Assembly (NCBI RefSeq): GCF_009617755.1
Contig: NZ_BGZH01000001.1
Span: 1,550,001-1,614,000 of the forward strand
Length of the DNA: 64,000 nt
Direction: 5' to 3'
DNA from: Marinobacter salsuginis
Lineage (GTDB): Bacteria > Pseudomonadota > Gammaproteobacteria > Pseudomonadales > Oleiphilaceae
Below, piece by piece: positions 53,635 to 62,996 of the stretch (position 1 is the stretch's first letter; each line of letters begins with the position of its first letter). The notes beneath the pieces are model-generated. The model was not told the origin of the DNA, did not search any database, and worked only from the letters and a program-made list of their open reading frames with translations. Position numbers and translations under genes: made by a program.

Positions 53635-54713
53635 CCGCCTCCAGCACCATCGACGCCCGCTTCCAATGCACGTTCCCCGGCTTCAGCCTGGACGTTGACA
53701 TAACCCTGCCAGGCACAGGCATCTCCGCGCTGTTCGGGCACTCCGGGTGTGGCAAAACCACCCTGCTACGGTGCATGGCGGGCCTGCAAAGTGCCCCGGG
53801 TTCCATGACCGTTCTCGGCGAACCCTGGCAAACCGAGACGTTCGTTCGACCAGTCCATAAACGGCCTCTGGCTTATGTATTCCAGGAAACCCACCTGTTC
53901 CCTCACCTGAACGTGCGCAGGAACCTGGAATTCGGGTACCGGCGCATCCCGGCTGGCGACCGGCAGATCGGGTTCGACGAGGCAGTACGTTGGCTTGGCC
54001 TGGAATCACACCTGGACCGCATGCCTGTCGGCCTCTCTGGAGGTGAACGCCAGCGGGTGGCAATCGCCAGGGCTCTGCTGACCAGTCCCCGGCTGTTGCT
54101 GATGGATGAGCCGTTGTCCGCCCTGGACCTCAACAGCAAACAGGAAATTCTCCCGTATCTTGAACGACTGCACGATACGCTGGCCATTCCGATCATCTAC
54201 GTTTCCCATTCAACCGAAGAAGTTGCCCGGTTGGCGGATCATATTGTGATGCTGGAGGAAGGTCGTGTGGTTGCCCAGGGGCCACTGCGGGAAACACTGG
54301 CAGGCATCGATAATCCTTTTCGCGTTCAGGACGACGCTGGTGCCTTGCTGGAAGGCCAGATTATCGAACTTGACGATCACTGGCACCTGGCACTGTTCCG
54401 GTTCGAGGGCGGCCAGCTCTGGTTACGGTGTGAGCATCGCGTAAAGCCCGGAGACCGCGTTCGGGTTCGAGTGTTGGCCCGGGACGTCAGTCTGGCCCTG
54501 AGCGAAAATTCCGACCAGAGCATCCAGAACCTGGTGCCTGCGGTCATCGACCAGATCGACCCGGATATTGCTCCTGGCATCAGCCTGGTGCGACTTCTGG
54601 CAGGACCGACGCCAATATTGTCCAGACTGACCTCCAGGGCCGTCGCCCAGCTCGGTCTTGAGCCAGGCATGAACGTCTGGTTGCAGATCAAATCCGTTGC
54701 CGTGATAGGGTAG
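53631..54713 (+). CDS. modC: Molybdate ABC transporter ATPase
   Basis: A 360-residue ATPase: Walker A FGHSGCGKTT, Q loop YVFQETHLFP, signature LSGGERQRVAIARAL, Walker B LLLMDEPLSALD, then a C-terminal Mop/TOBE domain (about 290-355) that binds oxyanion and can inhibit transport. The ATG at 53631 overlaps the modB stop (ATGA). No modE regulator gene is near. A strong bidirectional terminator lies 44 bases after the stop. Confidence 0.93.
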   Translation: MTASSTIDARFQCTFPGFSLDVDITLPGTGISALFGHSGCGKTTLLRCMAGLQSAPGSMTVLGEPWQTETFVRPVHKRPLAYVFQETHLFPHLNVRRNLEFGYRRIPAGDRQIGFDEAVRWLGLESHLDRMPVGLSGGERQRVAIARALLTSPRLLLMDEPLSALDLNSKQEILPYLERLHDTLAIPIIYVSHSTEEVARLADHIVMLEEGRVVAQGPLRETLAGIDNPFRVQDDAGALLEGQIIELDDHWHLALFRFEGGQLWLRCEHRVKPGDRVRVRVLARDVSLALSENSDQSIQNLVPAVIDQIDPDIAPGISLVRLLAGPTPILSRLTSRAVAQLGLEPGMNVWLQIKSVAVIG

Positions 54714-54756
54714 CGCTGGCGGTCACAGCCGGCCAGGATGGTGGCTGCCAAACGCA

Positions 54757-54784
54757 AAAAGACCGCTGTTGATAGCGGTCTTTT
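54757..54784. terminator. Bidirectional Rho-independent terminator between modC and crp
   Basis: AAAAGACCGCT and AGCGGTCTTTT form an 11-bp stem around GTTGAT. T-runs follow on both strands. It serves modC from the left and crp from the right. Confidence 0.9.
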
Positions 54785-54811
54785 CAAAAACAGGATGAAC
54801 AGCAATAACGC

Positions 54812-55453
54812 TCAGCGCGTGCCGTAGACCACCATGGTCTTGCCCTTGACGCGCACCAGTCCCTGATCCTCCAGCGTTTTCAGCACCCGACCAACCATCT
54901 CCCGGGAACAGCCGACGATCCGCCCGATTTCCTGGCGCGTGATCTTGATCTGCATTCCATCCGGGTGAGTCATGGCATCCGGTTCCTTGCACAGGTCCAG
55001 CAGTGTACGGGCAACACGGCCGGTGACATCCAGGAACGCCAGGTCGCCGACCTTACGGGTAGTCTGGCGCAGTCGCGAGGCCATCTGTTCGCCAATGAAG
55101 TACAGGACCCTTGGATCCTGCTGGGCGATTTCCCGGAATTTGGTGTAGCTGATCTCCGCCACCTCGCACTCGGTTTTCGCCTTCACCCAGGCACTGCGGG
55201 AATCCATGTTGTCAAACAGGCCCATCTCACCGAAGAAGTCGCCGGCGTTCAGATAGGCCATGATCATCTCGCGACCATCATCATCCTCAATGATGACGGT
55301 TACTGATCCCTTGACGATGTAGAACAGTGAATCGCTCTTGTCACCGGCATAGATAATCGTGCTCTTGGCTGGGTAACGACGACGATGACACTGCGAAAGG
55401 AAATAGTCGAGATGCTTGGTTTTCTGCTCAACCGGCTTGACGATAGTGGCCAT
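54812..55453 (-). CDS. crp: cAMP receptor protein Crp/Vfr
   Basis: A 213-residue global regulator. The cAMP pocket is visible in [24 protein letters not shown], the dimerisation helix in [20 protein letters not shown], and the recognition helix in [22 protein letters not shown]. It is close to Vfr of Pseudomonas aeruginosa and Crp of E. coli in length. The divergent osmC-family gene and nearby speD copy the neighbourhood of vfr in pseudomonads. Confidence 0.95.
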   Translation of the reverse strand: MATIVKPVEQKTKHLDYFLSQCHRRRYPAKSTIIYAGDKSDSLFYIVKGSVTVIIEDDDGREMIMAYLNAGDFFGEMGLFDNMDSRSAWVKAKTECEVAEISYTKFREIAQQDPRVLYFIGEQMASRLRQTTRKVGDLAFLDVTGRVARTLLDLCKEPDAMTHPDGMQIKITRQEIGRIVGCSREMVGRVLKTLEDQGLVRVKGKTMVVYGTR

Positions 55454-55718
55454 AATGCGAGTCGTGCCTCCTCAGATACTGGCGGGTCCCAATGTTTTTT
55501 ATGCACCCGGCTTTCCTTGCGGGTTCGTTCTTTTTTACTGCAAAACTGCGCAACTTATAACAAGAAGGTCTGTTGCGGGCAACCGGAAAGAGTATACAAC
55601 ATGTATCCGGGATCAGCCTGCCTGGCGAGGCCGGTTGTGCTAGCATCCCGTCACAGATCATTTTCATCCGGGCCACCGCAAGTGTTGGTCCCGTCTTATT
55701 ACAACGGAGAGTCGTCCC

Positions 55719-56141
55719 ATGAAAGCAACCATTGACTGGACCGGCAACGCCAGTTTTAAAGCCACCAGCGGCAGCGGCCACAGTGTCCAGCTGGATGGTC
55801 CACCGGACCACGGCGGCCAGAACCTGGGTCCGCGCCCAATGGAAATGCTGCTGATGGGTCTGGGAGGCTGCTCTGCGTTTGATGTCATGAGCATCCTGAA
55901 GAAAAGCCGCCAGGACGTGACCACCTGCCATGCCGAACTTGAGGCAGAGCGTGCCGACGCGGTGCCCGCCGTGTTTACCCGCATTCACCTGCATTTCGTG
56001 GTAACCGGCAAAAACCTCAAGGAGAACCTGGTCAAGCGGGCCGTCAGCCTGTCGGCGGAAAAATATTGCTCAGCTTCCATCATGCTGGAAAAGGCGGGCG
56101 TTGAGATCAGTCACACCTATGAGGTGCATGAGGCAGAATAG
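55719..56141 (+). CDS. OsmC family protein (YhfA-like)
   Basis: A 140-residue OsmC-fold protein. RPMEMLLMGLGGCSAFDVMSIL and AEKYCSASIMLEKAG carry the two cysteines typical of the family, which in OsmC/Ohr reduce organic peroxides; in the YhfA branch the activity is less certain. It is divergent from crp, with 265 bases between, which must hold both promoters. Its neighbourhood is the one usual for YhfA near crp. Confidence 0.88.
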   Translation: MKATIDWTGNASFKATSGSGHSVQLDGPPDHGGQNLGPRPMEMLLMGLGGCSAFDVMSILKKSRQDVTTCHAELEAERADAVPAVFTRIHLHFVVTGKNLKENLVKRAVSLSAEKYCSASIMLEKAGVEISHTYEVHEAE

Positions 56142-56389
56142 CAGGCCTGACAAGGCGCTTCGACACCATCCATGGGCCAGATTCCGTGGGTCGAATGCAG
56201 CTGAAATCACGGATGCTAAAATGTCATTGCAAATACTATTCAACGTCACTTGCGGTGTGCATAATACGCACCCTCTCCGCCGGTCTGCGCAAAAGGTGAA
56301 CAACCCGGTCAGTAGTCGGTGGCGGCCTCGGCAGAGCGCAGCAATGCAGCTCTGCAGTCATTCATCTCCACGATCCGGAGGGGCTGAGC
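56142..56389 (+). promoter_or_regulatory. speD upstream region
   Basis: These 248 bases hold no gene. A possible promoter is around 56240-56268 (TTCAAC, 17 bases, TAATAC). A 7-bp hairpin, GCAGAGC with GCTCTGC, lies at about 56333-56357, between it and the GGAGG-type ribosome site of speD, so the message would have a leader of about 120 bases. No known polyamine riboregulator is recognised. Confidence 0.3.
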
Positions 56390-57184
56390 ATGGAATCAAA
56401 ACTCCAGCTGCATGGTTTTAACAACCTGACCAAATCCCTGAGCTTTAACATCTACGACATCTGTTATGCGCAGACCGAAGAGCAACGCAAGGCCTACATT
56501 GACTACATCGATGAGATGTACAACGCCGAGCGTCTCACCCAGATTCTGACCGACGTGGTCAAAATCATTGGCGCCAACGTCCTGAACATTGCGCGCCAGG
56601 ATTACGAGCCACACGGCGCTTCGGTCACCATGCTGATTGCCGAGCATGAACTGACCAATGGCGAAGAACCGGACAACGAGGAATCCCCGGGGCCGCTGCC
56701 GGATACCATCGTTGCGCACCTGGACAAGAGCCACGTCACCGTGCACACCTACCCGGAAAGCCACCCCCATGATGGCGTAAGCACCTTCCGGGCTGACATC
56801 GATGTCTCCACCTGTGGTCTGATCTCACCGCTGAAAGTGCTGAACTACCTGATCCACAGCTTCGATTCTGATGTCGTCACTGTGGACTACCGGGTTCGCG
56901 GCTTTACCCGCGATGTGGACGGTACCAAACACTACATTGATCACGACATCAATTCGATCCAGAACTATCTGACCGAGGATACCCAGAACGCGTATCAGAT
57001 GATCGATGTGAACGTGTACCAGGAAAACCTGTTCCACACCAAGATGATGCTGAAAAACTTCAATCTCGATAACTATGTCTTCGGGGTAAACGCCAGTGAT
57101 CTCGACCCGGCGGAAGCACAGTCCATCGAAGACCGCCTGCGCCGTGAAATGCTTGAGATTTTCTATTCCCGCAACGTCGAATGA
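56390..57184 (+). CDS. speD: S-adenosylmethionine decarboxylase proenzyme
   Basis: SpeD gives decarboxylated SAM for spermidine synthesis. The 264-residue proenzyme is of the E. coli type: it self-cleaves before S114 in [18 protein letters not shown], forming the pyruvoyl cofactor, and has the [22 protein letters not shown] segment with its conserved cysteine. Spermidine is a building block of petrobactin, so this gene may supply the asb pathway, although its position beside crp is conserved in bacteria without petrobactin. A terminator follows. Confidence 0.95.
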   Translation: MESKLQLHGFNNLTKSLSFNIYDICYAQTEEQRKAYIDYIDEMYNAERLTQILTDVVKIIGANVLNIARQDYEPHGASVTMLIAEHELTNGEEPDNEESPGPLPDTIVAHLDKSHVTVHTYPESHPHDGVSTFRADIDVSTCGLISPLKVLNYLIHSFDSDVVTVDYRVRGFTRDVDGTKHYIDHDINSIQNYLTEDTQNAYQMIDVNVYQENLFHTKMMLKNFNLDNYVFGVNASDLDPAEAQSIEDRLRREMLEIFYSRNVE

Positions 57185-57190
57185 TCGCCT

Positions 57191-57235
57191 CCCGTGACGC
57201 TCCGCCCGGGGCGTCACGGGTCCTTCAGTTTTTTT
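57191..57235 (+). terminator. Rho-independent terminator after speD
   Basis: CCCGTGACGC and GCGTCACGGG form a 10-bp stem, followed by TCCTTCAG and seven T residues (57229-57235). It begins seven bases after the speD stop. Confidence 0.88.
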
Positions 57236-57319
57236 GATGTCACCCGCCAGAATTCTGCGTTTTATTCTCCCCTCGTCTGCCGTTTTAATGGAGTCATGAG
57301 CTAACGAGAGGAGGACACC

Positions 57320-58168
57320 ATGACCCTGCGCTCCCTGAAACAGATTATTCCAGCCCTGGAAACTTCCGACGGTGCCGGCGTGCGCATCAAGCGCTCCATC
57401 GGCCAGCAACAGAATATCCGCCTGGATCCGTTCCTGATGCTGGACGAGTTCGGCTCCGCCGAGGCCGCCGACTATATCGCCGGTTTTCCATCGCACCCTC
57501 ACCGGGGTTTCGAGACGGTGACCTATATGATCGAGGGGCACATGCTGCACGAGGATCACCTGGGGAACCGCGGCGACCTGCGCAATGGCGGCGTTCAGTG
57601 GATGACCGCCGGCCGTGGGATCATTCACTCGGAAATGCCGCAGCAGGAAGAAGGCGTGATGCGGGGTTTCCAGCTCTGGCTGAATCTGCCCGCGGCAGAG
57701 AAAATGACAGAAGCGGGTTACCGCGATATCCAGCCGGAAGAGATCCCTGAGATCGTCTTTGAAGGCGGCAAGGTGAAGCTCATCGCCGGCAACATGGAGA
57801 TCGAGGGCCAGCTTCACGAGGGCTCAGTAGCGGATCGAAGCACCCAGCCAATCTACGCTGACATCCACCTCGAATCGGGTGCAAGTGTGACGCTGCCGGT
57901 TCCGGAGGGTCACAATGCCATGCTGTACCTGTACGAGGGCACCGCCAACCTGGCCGATCGCGCACTTCAACGCAGCGCTGCCAACATTCTGGGTGACAAC
58001 GGAGACCGGATTGCTCTCACTGCCGGAGAATCTGGGACGCGCCTGCTGCTGATCGCCGGCAAGCCCATTGGTGAACCTGTGGTCCAGTACGGCCCGTTCG
58101 TGATGAATACCCGGGAGGAAATTGAGCAGACGCTTCGGGATTACCGGGACGGCCGACTGACGGCCTGA
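57320..58168 (+). CDS. Pirin family protein
   Basis: A 282-residue bicupin. The N-terminal cupin carries the metal ligands H59 and H61 (FPSHPHRGFETVTYM) and H103 and E105 (GRGIIHSEMP), as in pirin and quercetinase-like YhhW. The ribosome site GAGGAGG is strong. Pirins may act as quercetin dioxygenases or redox regulators; the actual role here is unknown. It converges with the phosphoribulokinase-like gene with a four-base gap. Confidence 0.9.
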   Translation: MTLRSLKQIIPALETSDGAGVRIKRSIGQQQNIRLDPFLMLDEFGSAEAADYIAGFPSHPHRGFETVTYMIEGHMLHEDHLGNRGDLRNGGVQWMTAGRGIIHSEMPQQEEGVMRGFQLWLNLPAAEKMTEAGYRDIQPEEIPEIVFEGGKVKLIAGNMEIEGQLHEGSVADRSTQPIYADIHLESGASVTLPVPEGHNAMLYLYEGTANLADRALQRSAANILGDNGDRIALTAGESGTRLLLIAGKPIGEPVVQYGPFVMNTREEIEQTLRDYRDGRLTA

Positions 58169-58172
58169 CGGA

Positions 58173-59039
58173 TCAGGCGAATGGCTTTCTTGCCATCAGC
58201 CGCTGCACCATGGGCCTGACAATCAGGTCCATGGCCAGCGGCATTTTTGTGCCCGGAATCACGAGGGTGTCGTGTCGGGAAAGGCTGCTGCCAGAGATCA
58301 CCTGCAGCAGGTAAGGAAAATCCACTTCAGATTGATCGCGGAACCGGATAACCAGCATGCTCTCGTCCTCGGTCGGAACGTCCCGGACAACAAAGGGATT
58401 GGACGTGTCCACCAGTGGAATGCGCTGGAAGTTGATGTGGGTATGAGAAAACTGGGGAACGATATCGTGAACATAGTCATCCATGCGGTTGATGATGGTT
58501 TCCACCACCGCTTCCTGGCTGTATCCCCGCTTGTGGGTGTCCCGGTGGATCTTCTGGATCCATTCGAGGTTCACAATGGGCACCACTCCGATCAACAGGT
58601 CCACGTACTGGGCAATATTGCAGGTTTCGCTGACGACGCCGCCATGCAGCCCCTCGTAAAACAGCAAATCCGTGTCCGGGGGTAAGGGCCCCCAGGGCGT
58701 GAAGGTTCCGGGCTTGTGTCCGGCTTCCACCAGCCGTCGGTCCTCGTCGTGGACATATTGCCTGTAACGGCCGTTACCGGTGTGACCATAATCGTAGAAA
58801 AGGGCTTCGAGCTTGTCGATGTGATTGGCCGCCAGCGCAAAGTGGTTACGTTCACCGAACTGGCCCTTCGCAGCGAGCCTGGCCATCTGTTCACGGTTGT
58901 AACGGTGGAAGCTGTCCCCGCTGACCATGGCGGCGTTCAGCCCTTCACTGGCGAACATCCGGCTGAAAATCTGGCCGGTGGTGGTGGTTCCCGCACCGGA
59001 TGAACCGGTTACCGCTATGATCGGATGGCGTTTTGACAT
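58173..59039 (-). CDS. Phosphoribulokinase-like protein (PrkB)
   Basis: A 288-residue P-loop kinase. VTGSSGAGTTTTGQIF is the nucleotide-binding loop, SGDSFHRYNREQM carries the general base aspartate, and YEGLHGGV and the downstream KIHRDTHKRG match class I bacterial phosphoribulokinases. In E. coli a similar gene (yhfR/prkB) lies near crp although the cell fixes no CO2. I see no RuBisCO gene in the window, so a Calvin-cycle role is not supported by what is seen; the substrate is uncertain. Confidence 0.85.
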   Translation of the reverse strand: MSKRHPIIAVTGSSGAGTTTTGQIFSRMFASEGLNAAMVSGDSFHRYNREQMARLAAKGQFGERNHFALAANHIDKLEALFYDYGHTGNGRYRQYVHDEDRRLVEAGHKPGTFTPWGPLPPDTDLLFYEGLHGGVVSETCNIAQYVDLLIGVVPIVNLEWIQKIHRDTHKRGYSQEAVVETIINRMDDYVHDIVPQFSHTHINFQRIPLVDTSNPFVVRDVPTEDESMLVIRFRDQSEVDFPYLLQVISGSSLSRHDTLVIPGTKMPLAMDLIVRPMVQRLMARKPFA

Positions 59040-59057
59040 AGGGGCAGATTGCCGGAA

Positions 59058-62000
59058 TCAGGTAAGACTGTCGAGTAAACGGGGCTTCTCGACCACGAAG
59101 CCCTGGGCATAGTCGACACCCAGCTGCCTGAGCATGTCCAGGACGTCCCGGGACTCAACCTGGGAAGCAATCACTTCCCGACGCATGTAATGGGCCATAT
59201 CCACCATAGAGCGCACCATTGCCCGATCGGTCTCGCTGGTTGCCAGCTGGCCGGTAAAGGCACTGTCAATCTTGATCAGATCCACGGGCAGGGAACGCAT
59301 GAACTCGAACGAGCTTGGGCCACTACCGAAGTTGCCCAGACAGAACCGGCATCCGAGTTCTTTCATCTCGATAATGAAATCCGCGACTGACTGGACGTCG
59401 TTGATCGCCGAGGCTTCGGTCAGCTCGAACCACAACCGCTCTATGGGCGCATCCTTCTCACTCAGCTTCTCGTAGATGAACTCCAGCAGCGATTGATCGT
59501 TCATGGAGTAACCGGACAGGTTGATGCAGACACCACCAAAATGCCGTGGGTCCGGTGCCTGCTCCCTGAGCCAGTCCAGCATGTGGCCGACCACCCAGCG
59601 ATCCACCGCCTGCATACGGTCATAACGCTCGGCCATCCGAACAAAGTCCCGACCGGTAATGAGGTTGCCGTCGTCATCGTACATGCTGATCAGCACCTCG
59701 TACTGCGCCGCCATGGAGGCTTTGGCGTGCAGAGGTATGATCTTCTGGCAACGCAGCAACATGCGTTCCTCATTCAAATCACTGAGACTGGCAACCTTGG
59801 CGGCAATCTGTTCCTGGCGGGCCTGATCCCCGGCATCAAGCGCATACTCCGACACCTTTCCATGACCCTGCTGCCGGGAAGCTGCCAGGGCCTCTTCAGA
59901 AGCCCGCAACCAGCGTTCGGCACTGACCAGTGCCGGCAAGGTGGGAACGACGCCGGCGCTGGCAGAAAGCCGGTAATCCCTGCCGCCAAATCTGAACTCG
60001 GCGGCCTCCACTGCCTTGACCAGATCCCTGGCGGCATCACTGGCACTCTCGGAGGGCACCAGCATGGCAAACTCATTGCCCGCCAGCCTGGCCACAGGCA
60101 TACCATCCCCCACGTGACTGCGCAGAATATCCGCCACCCGTTTGAGGGTCTCGTCGCCGGCCTGGTAGCCGGCAGTATCGTTCAGCAGGCGGAAACGGCG
60201 GAGATCCAGACGCACCAGGGAGCGCTCGTCTTCCCGACGGGCCAGTTGCTGATCCAGCATCCGTTCGAACTCCCGGCGCCCCAGAAGTCCCGTTAGCTCA
60301 TCATGGGTGGAAGCCCAGGACAGCTGGTCGTAGACCTTGCGAACCATGCGGTCGATGCTTTCATCCACCAGTGGTCGCTCGTACTGACTATCGGGGACGA
60401 TAATCCCCTTGCGCATCTGACGGGCCAGGGCCTCAAGCTCGAGCTCCACCACCCGCATGCCCTGATGGTTCACAAAAACGAACCGGCTGAAGCCACGGGC
60501 AATCCAGACCAGACGGATATACTGGGGCTCCTTGGGGTTTTCCTGGTCCCGCAGCCAGTCACCGGTGCGCAGTTGCTGGGCCCGATTGATCCAGCGCTGA
60601 AGGCTGCGCTGTTCACGATCGGACAGTTTTTTCGTGTCCGGCTGCTCCGGCTTGGCCTGCGGTACCTCAACCAGCTCGGGGCTTTTTTCCGGGCTGCGAA
60701 CCAGGAACTGCTTGAGCTCGTCACGGATCTGGGATGACGGCATATGGTTACTGGAAATGGAAGCCAGGCCATCCTGAATGACCCGCAGCAATTCCGGCAG
60801 GTTAATCGTACTGTTGGGATCGTCGGCGAACGACAGCAGGGAATCAATCACCGCCAGGTAATCCTGCCAGAGCTGGCTGTCAGGCCCCTGTCGGATCCAG
60901 GTCAGCGAGAGCAGATCACGCCATCCGCCGTCCAACAGGCTCAGCACCGCCTTGGGCACCTTACGCCCGCCCAGCTTCTGGTCCAGCACGTCGGCCACAG
61001 CCTTCTTGGACTCGGCTACCTTCTGAGCGCCCTCCGCGGCTGCGGTTACCCGCTCGACATTCCTGCGATAGACGAGATTCTGGCGATCGATCAGGACATC
61101 CAGCTCCTGGACTGTGCTCTCAAAAACCCCGGTGTCCTGCTCGAAGTCGGTGGTGATCCGCTGTACCAGCTCATCAACCCGTCGCTGAACAACCGGATTA
61201 ATACGCCCACCCTTGACCCCCAATTGGGCCAGGCGGTTCATCACTCCTCGTACCGGGCTGTCCTGGTCATCAAAGAACGCGGGGTCCCTCATGACCACTT
61301 TCAGAACGGGCACTTCCAGCTGCCGCATGCGCTGCTGGGCATATTCACTGAGTTTGGGGCTTTCCACCACCGACTTGAAAAAGCGGTCGACCACATCAAC
61401 CGTATCCTGCTGTTCTTCATCCAGCCTGTTGTCACCGCTCGCCTTGACCTTCTCTACCACCCGGTCTTTTAACGGCGCGAGCTCCTCCCCGGCTTCGACG
61501 GCCTGTGACTGCAACTGCTGGAGTTCTCGCTGGAGCTCTCCGGACGACAGTGGTCTGGCGTTTGGCTGGAACGGCATGGGTTCCGGATCGCCCCGGGCCA
61601 CACGGCTCGCACTCAGGGTATTGAGAAGATTGCGTACAGTTGCGAATGCAGTCTGCGCGGCCTGGGCATAGCCCCGGAATTCGCCACCCAGCATTCCGGG
61701 TTTGCGGCGAGGTTGCGCCGATATGTCGCTGTCCTGCTCCGCCTTTGGGGCTGGTTCCGATGCGTCAGGAGCACTCTCCGCCGAAACCGGCTCTGGCTGA
61801 ACCGTCTCCTTCTTTTGCTCCGGCTTCGCCCCGGCCTGCTCGCTCAGATACTTGCTGAGATCCAGGTCCGGCAAAACGCCGTGTCGAATCAGGATATCGT
61901 TGAGCTCCTTGTAAAGAGGCCCCAACTGCTGCAGCACGGTCTGCTCGAAGACCCGCAGGCAGACTTTCTCCACCTCCCGGGAAGCCTTGAGCTGATTGAG

Positions 62001-62825
62001 TCCATTGTGGAAGGCTTCACAGACCAGGGATGGTCCGAGGGGGTTGTGGTGGCCCGTGGCATTAGCGATGCCAAGTTTGTCCAGCCGGAGCTTGAGCTGC
62101 AGAAGGTCGCCGCGGTACTGGGTATCCGCCTTGGTCACCATCACCCGGATGGTCAGCCAGTCCTCGAACTCGCCTTTGTCCACCACCGAGAGTTCGGAGC
62201 CGGGAAAGCCTTTGGGGGCGGGCTTCAAGGGCGATTCCAGGCTTCGCGCCATCTGGTGCCAGATGACCCGTTGCCGGGCCTGGATCTGCCCCGAGGCATC
62301 CATGTATTCATTCGCCTGCTGATCGTTTGAGGCTTTCTGGGCCGCCTGTTTCAGGCCCTCCACCATCTGCACAAAACAGGCGTCCATCAACGGCTCGATG
62401 AAATGGATCACCGCCTTGGCAGACTGATGCAGAACAAACTGGATCCGGTCGCTGGGCGCCCGGAGAGAGGAACGATCCTGACGGCGGGAGCCGCCGCATT
62501 GCTGCAGCATGGCATCAACCGCTTCCGGGTTCGGGCGGCTGAAATTGACCCCCATGGCGCCATCAATCCGCCGGACAATACTGACGTGCAGTTCATGGCG
62601 GCGGGCGCCATCCAGGCCACGAAAACGTACCACCAGTTCCGGCGGCGTGCCGGACGCAAACGCCCGATCCAGCTTCTTCGAGGTTTCACTCGAATAGCGA
62701 ACGAAAAGGCCCTCTGCACAAAAATCGGCGATCTGGCACGGCCACGCCTCTCCGGTTCCCAAATCAATCTGAGCGGCAAGCTTGATAGGTTGGCGGGGGC
62801 TGCTACGACGTTCTCTCGGATCCAT
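59058..62825 (-). CDS. PilZ-DUF1631-GGDEF-EAL protein with degenerate catalytic motifs
   Basis: A 1255-residue protein. Residues of about 1-100 are a PilZ domain (RRSSPRQPIKLAAQ and DFCAEGLF, where the usual D-x-S-x-x-G serine is cysteine). Residues of about 110-800 match DUF1631, with a low-complexity, acidic Pro-Glu-Ala linker near 330-370. From 839 comes a GGDEF domain whose signature is AGNEF (915-919), and from about 1025 an EAL domain with EVL (1043-1045) and GN at 1164-1165 in place of the metal-binding DD pair. It therefore probably binds c-di-GMP but neither makes nor breaks it. It may control surface behaviour. No transmembrane helix is seen. Confidence 0.88.
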   Translation of the reverse strand: MDPRERRSSPRQPIKLAAQIDLGTGEAWPCQIADFCAEGLFVRYSSETSKKLDRAFASGTPPELVVRFRGLDGARRHELHVSIVRRIDGAMGVNFSRPNPEAVDAMLQQCGGSRRQDRSSLRAPSDRIQFVLHQSAKAVIHFIEPLMDACFVQMVEGLKQAAQKASNDQQANEYMDASGQIQARQRVIWHQMARSLESPLKPAPKGFPGSELSVVDKGEFEDWLTIRVMVTKADTQYRGDLLQLKLRLDKLGIANATGHHNPLGPSLVCEAFHNGLNQLKASREVEKVCLRVFEQTVLQQLGPLYKELNDILIRHGVLPDLDLSKYLSEQAGAKPEQKKETVQPEPVSAESAPDASEPAPKAEQDSDISAQPRRKPGMLGGEFRGYAQAAQTAFATVRNLLNTLSASRVARGDPEPMPFQPNARPLSSGELQRELQQLQSQAVEAGEELAPLKDRVVEKVKASGDNRLDEEQQDTVDVVDRFFKSVVESPKLSEYAQQRMRQLEVPVLKVVMRDPAFFDDQDSPVRGVMNRLAQLGVKGGRINPVVQRRVDELVQRITTDFEQDTGVFESTVQELDVLIDRQNLVYRRNVERVTAAAEGAQKVAESKKAVADVLDQKLGGRKVPKAVLSLLDGGWRDLLSLTWIRQGPDSQLWQDYLAVIDSLLSFADDPNSTINLPELLRVIQDGLASISSNHMPSSQIRDELKQFLVRSPEKSPELVEVPQAKPEQPDTKKLSDREQRSLQRWINRAQQLRTGDWLRDQENPKEPQYIRLVWIARGFSRFVFVNHQGMRVVELELEALARQMRKGIIVPDSQYERPLVDESIDRMVRKVYDQLSWASTHDELTGLLGRREFERMLDQQLARREDERSLVRLDLRRFRLLNDTAGYQAGDETLKRVADILRSHVGDGMPVARLAGNEFAMLVPSESASDAARDLVKAVEAAEFRFGGRDYRLSASAGVVPTLPALVSAERWLRASEEALAASRQQGHGKVSEYALDAGDQARQEQIAAKVASLSDLNEERMLLRCQKIIPLHAKASMAAQYEVLISMYDDDGNLITGRDFVRMAERYDRMQAVDRWVVGHMLDWLREQAPDPRHFGGVCINLSGYSMNDQSLLEFIYEKLSEKDAPIERLWFELTEASAINDVQSVADFIIEMKELGCRFCLGNFGSGPSSFEFMRSLPVDLIKIDSAFTGQLATSETDRAMVRSMVDMAHYMRREVIASQVESRDVLDMLRQLGVDYAQGFVVEKPRLLDSLT

Positions 62826-62996
62826 GAACTACCTGATATCTCGCAAAGCCGGAACAGTCACCAGAGACACTGCCCGGTACCGACTCACGTCCCTGAAACG
62901 ATGGCGGATGCCACCGGCTGCTACTATAGAGACCATGATTGTACTATAGCGGCCTGGCCCCCACAGGCAAACCAATCCACTATAACATCCTGACCC

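Noticed and set aside
55630..55665. Crp site upstream of the osmC-family gene
   Set aside because: TGTGC and TCACA are present but 10 bases apart, not the 6 required for a Crp dimer.
56825..57817. Open frame of 330 codons on the minus strand across the speD end and pirin start
   Set aside because: It reads through the speD terminator and two well-supported genes on the other strand and shows no domain.
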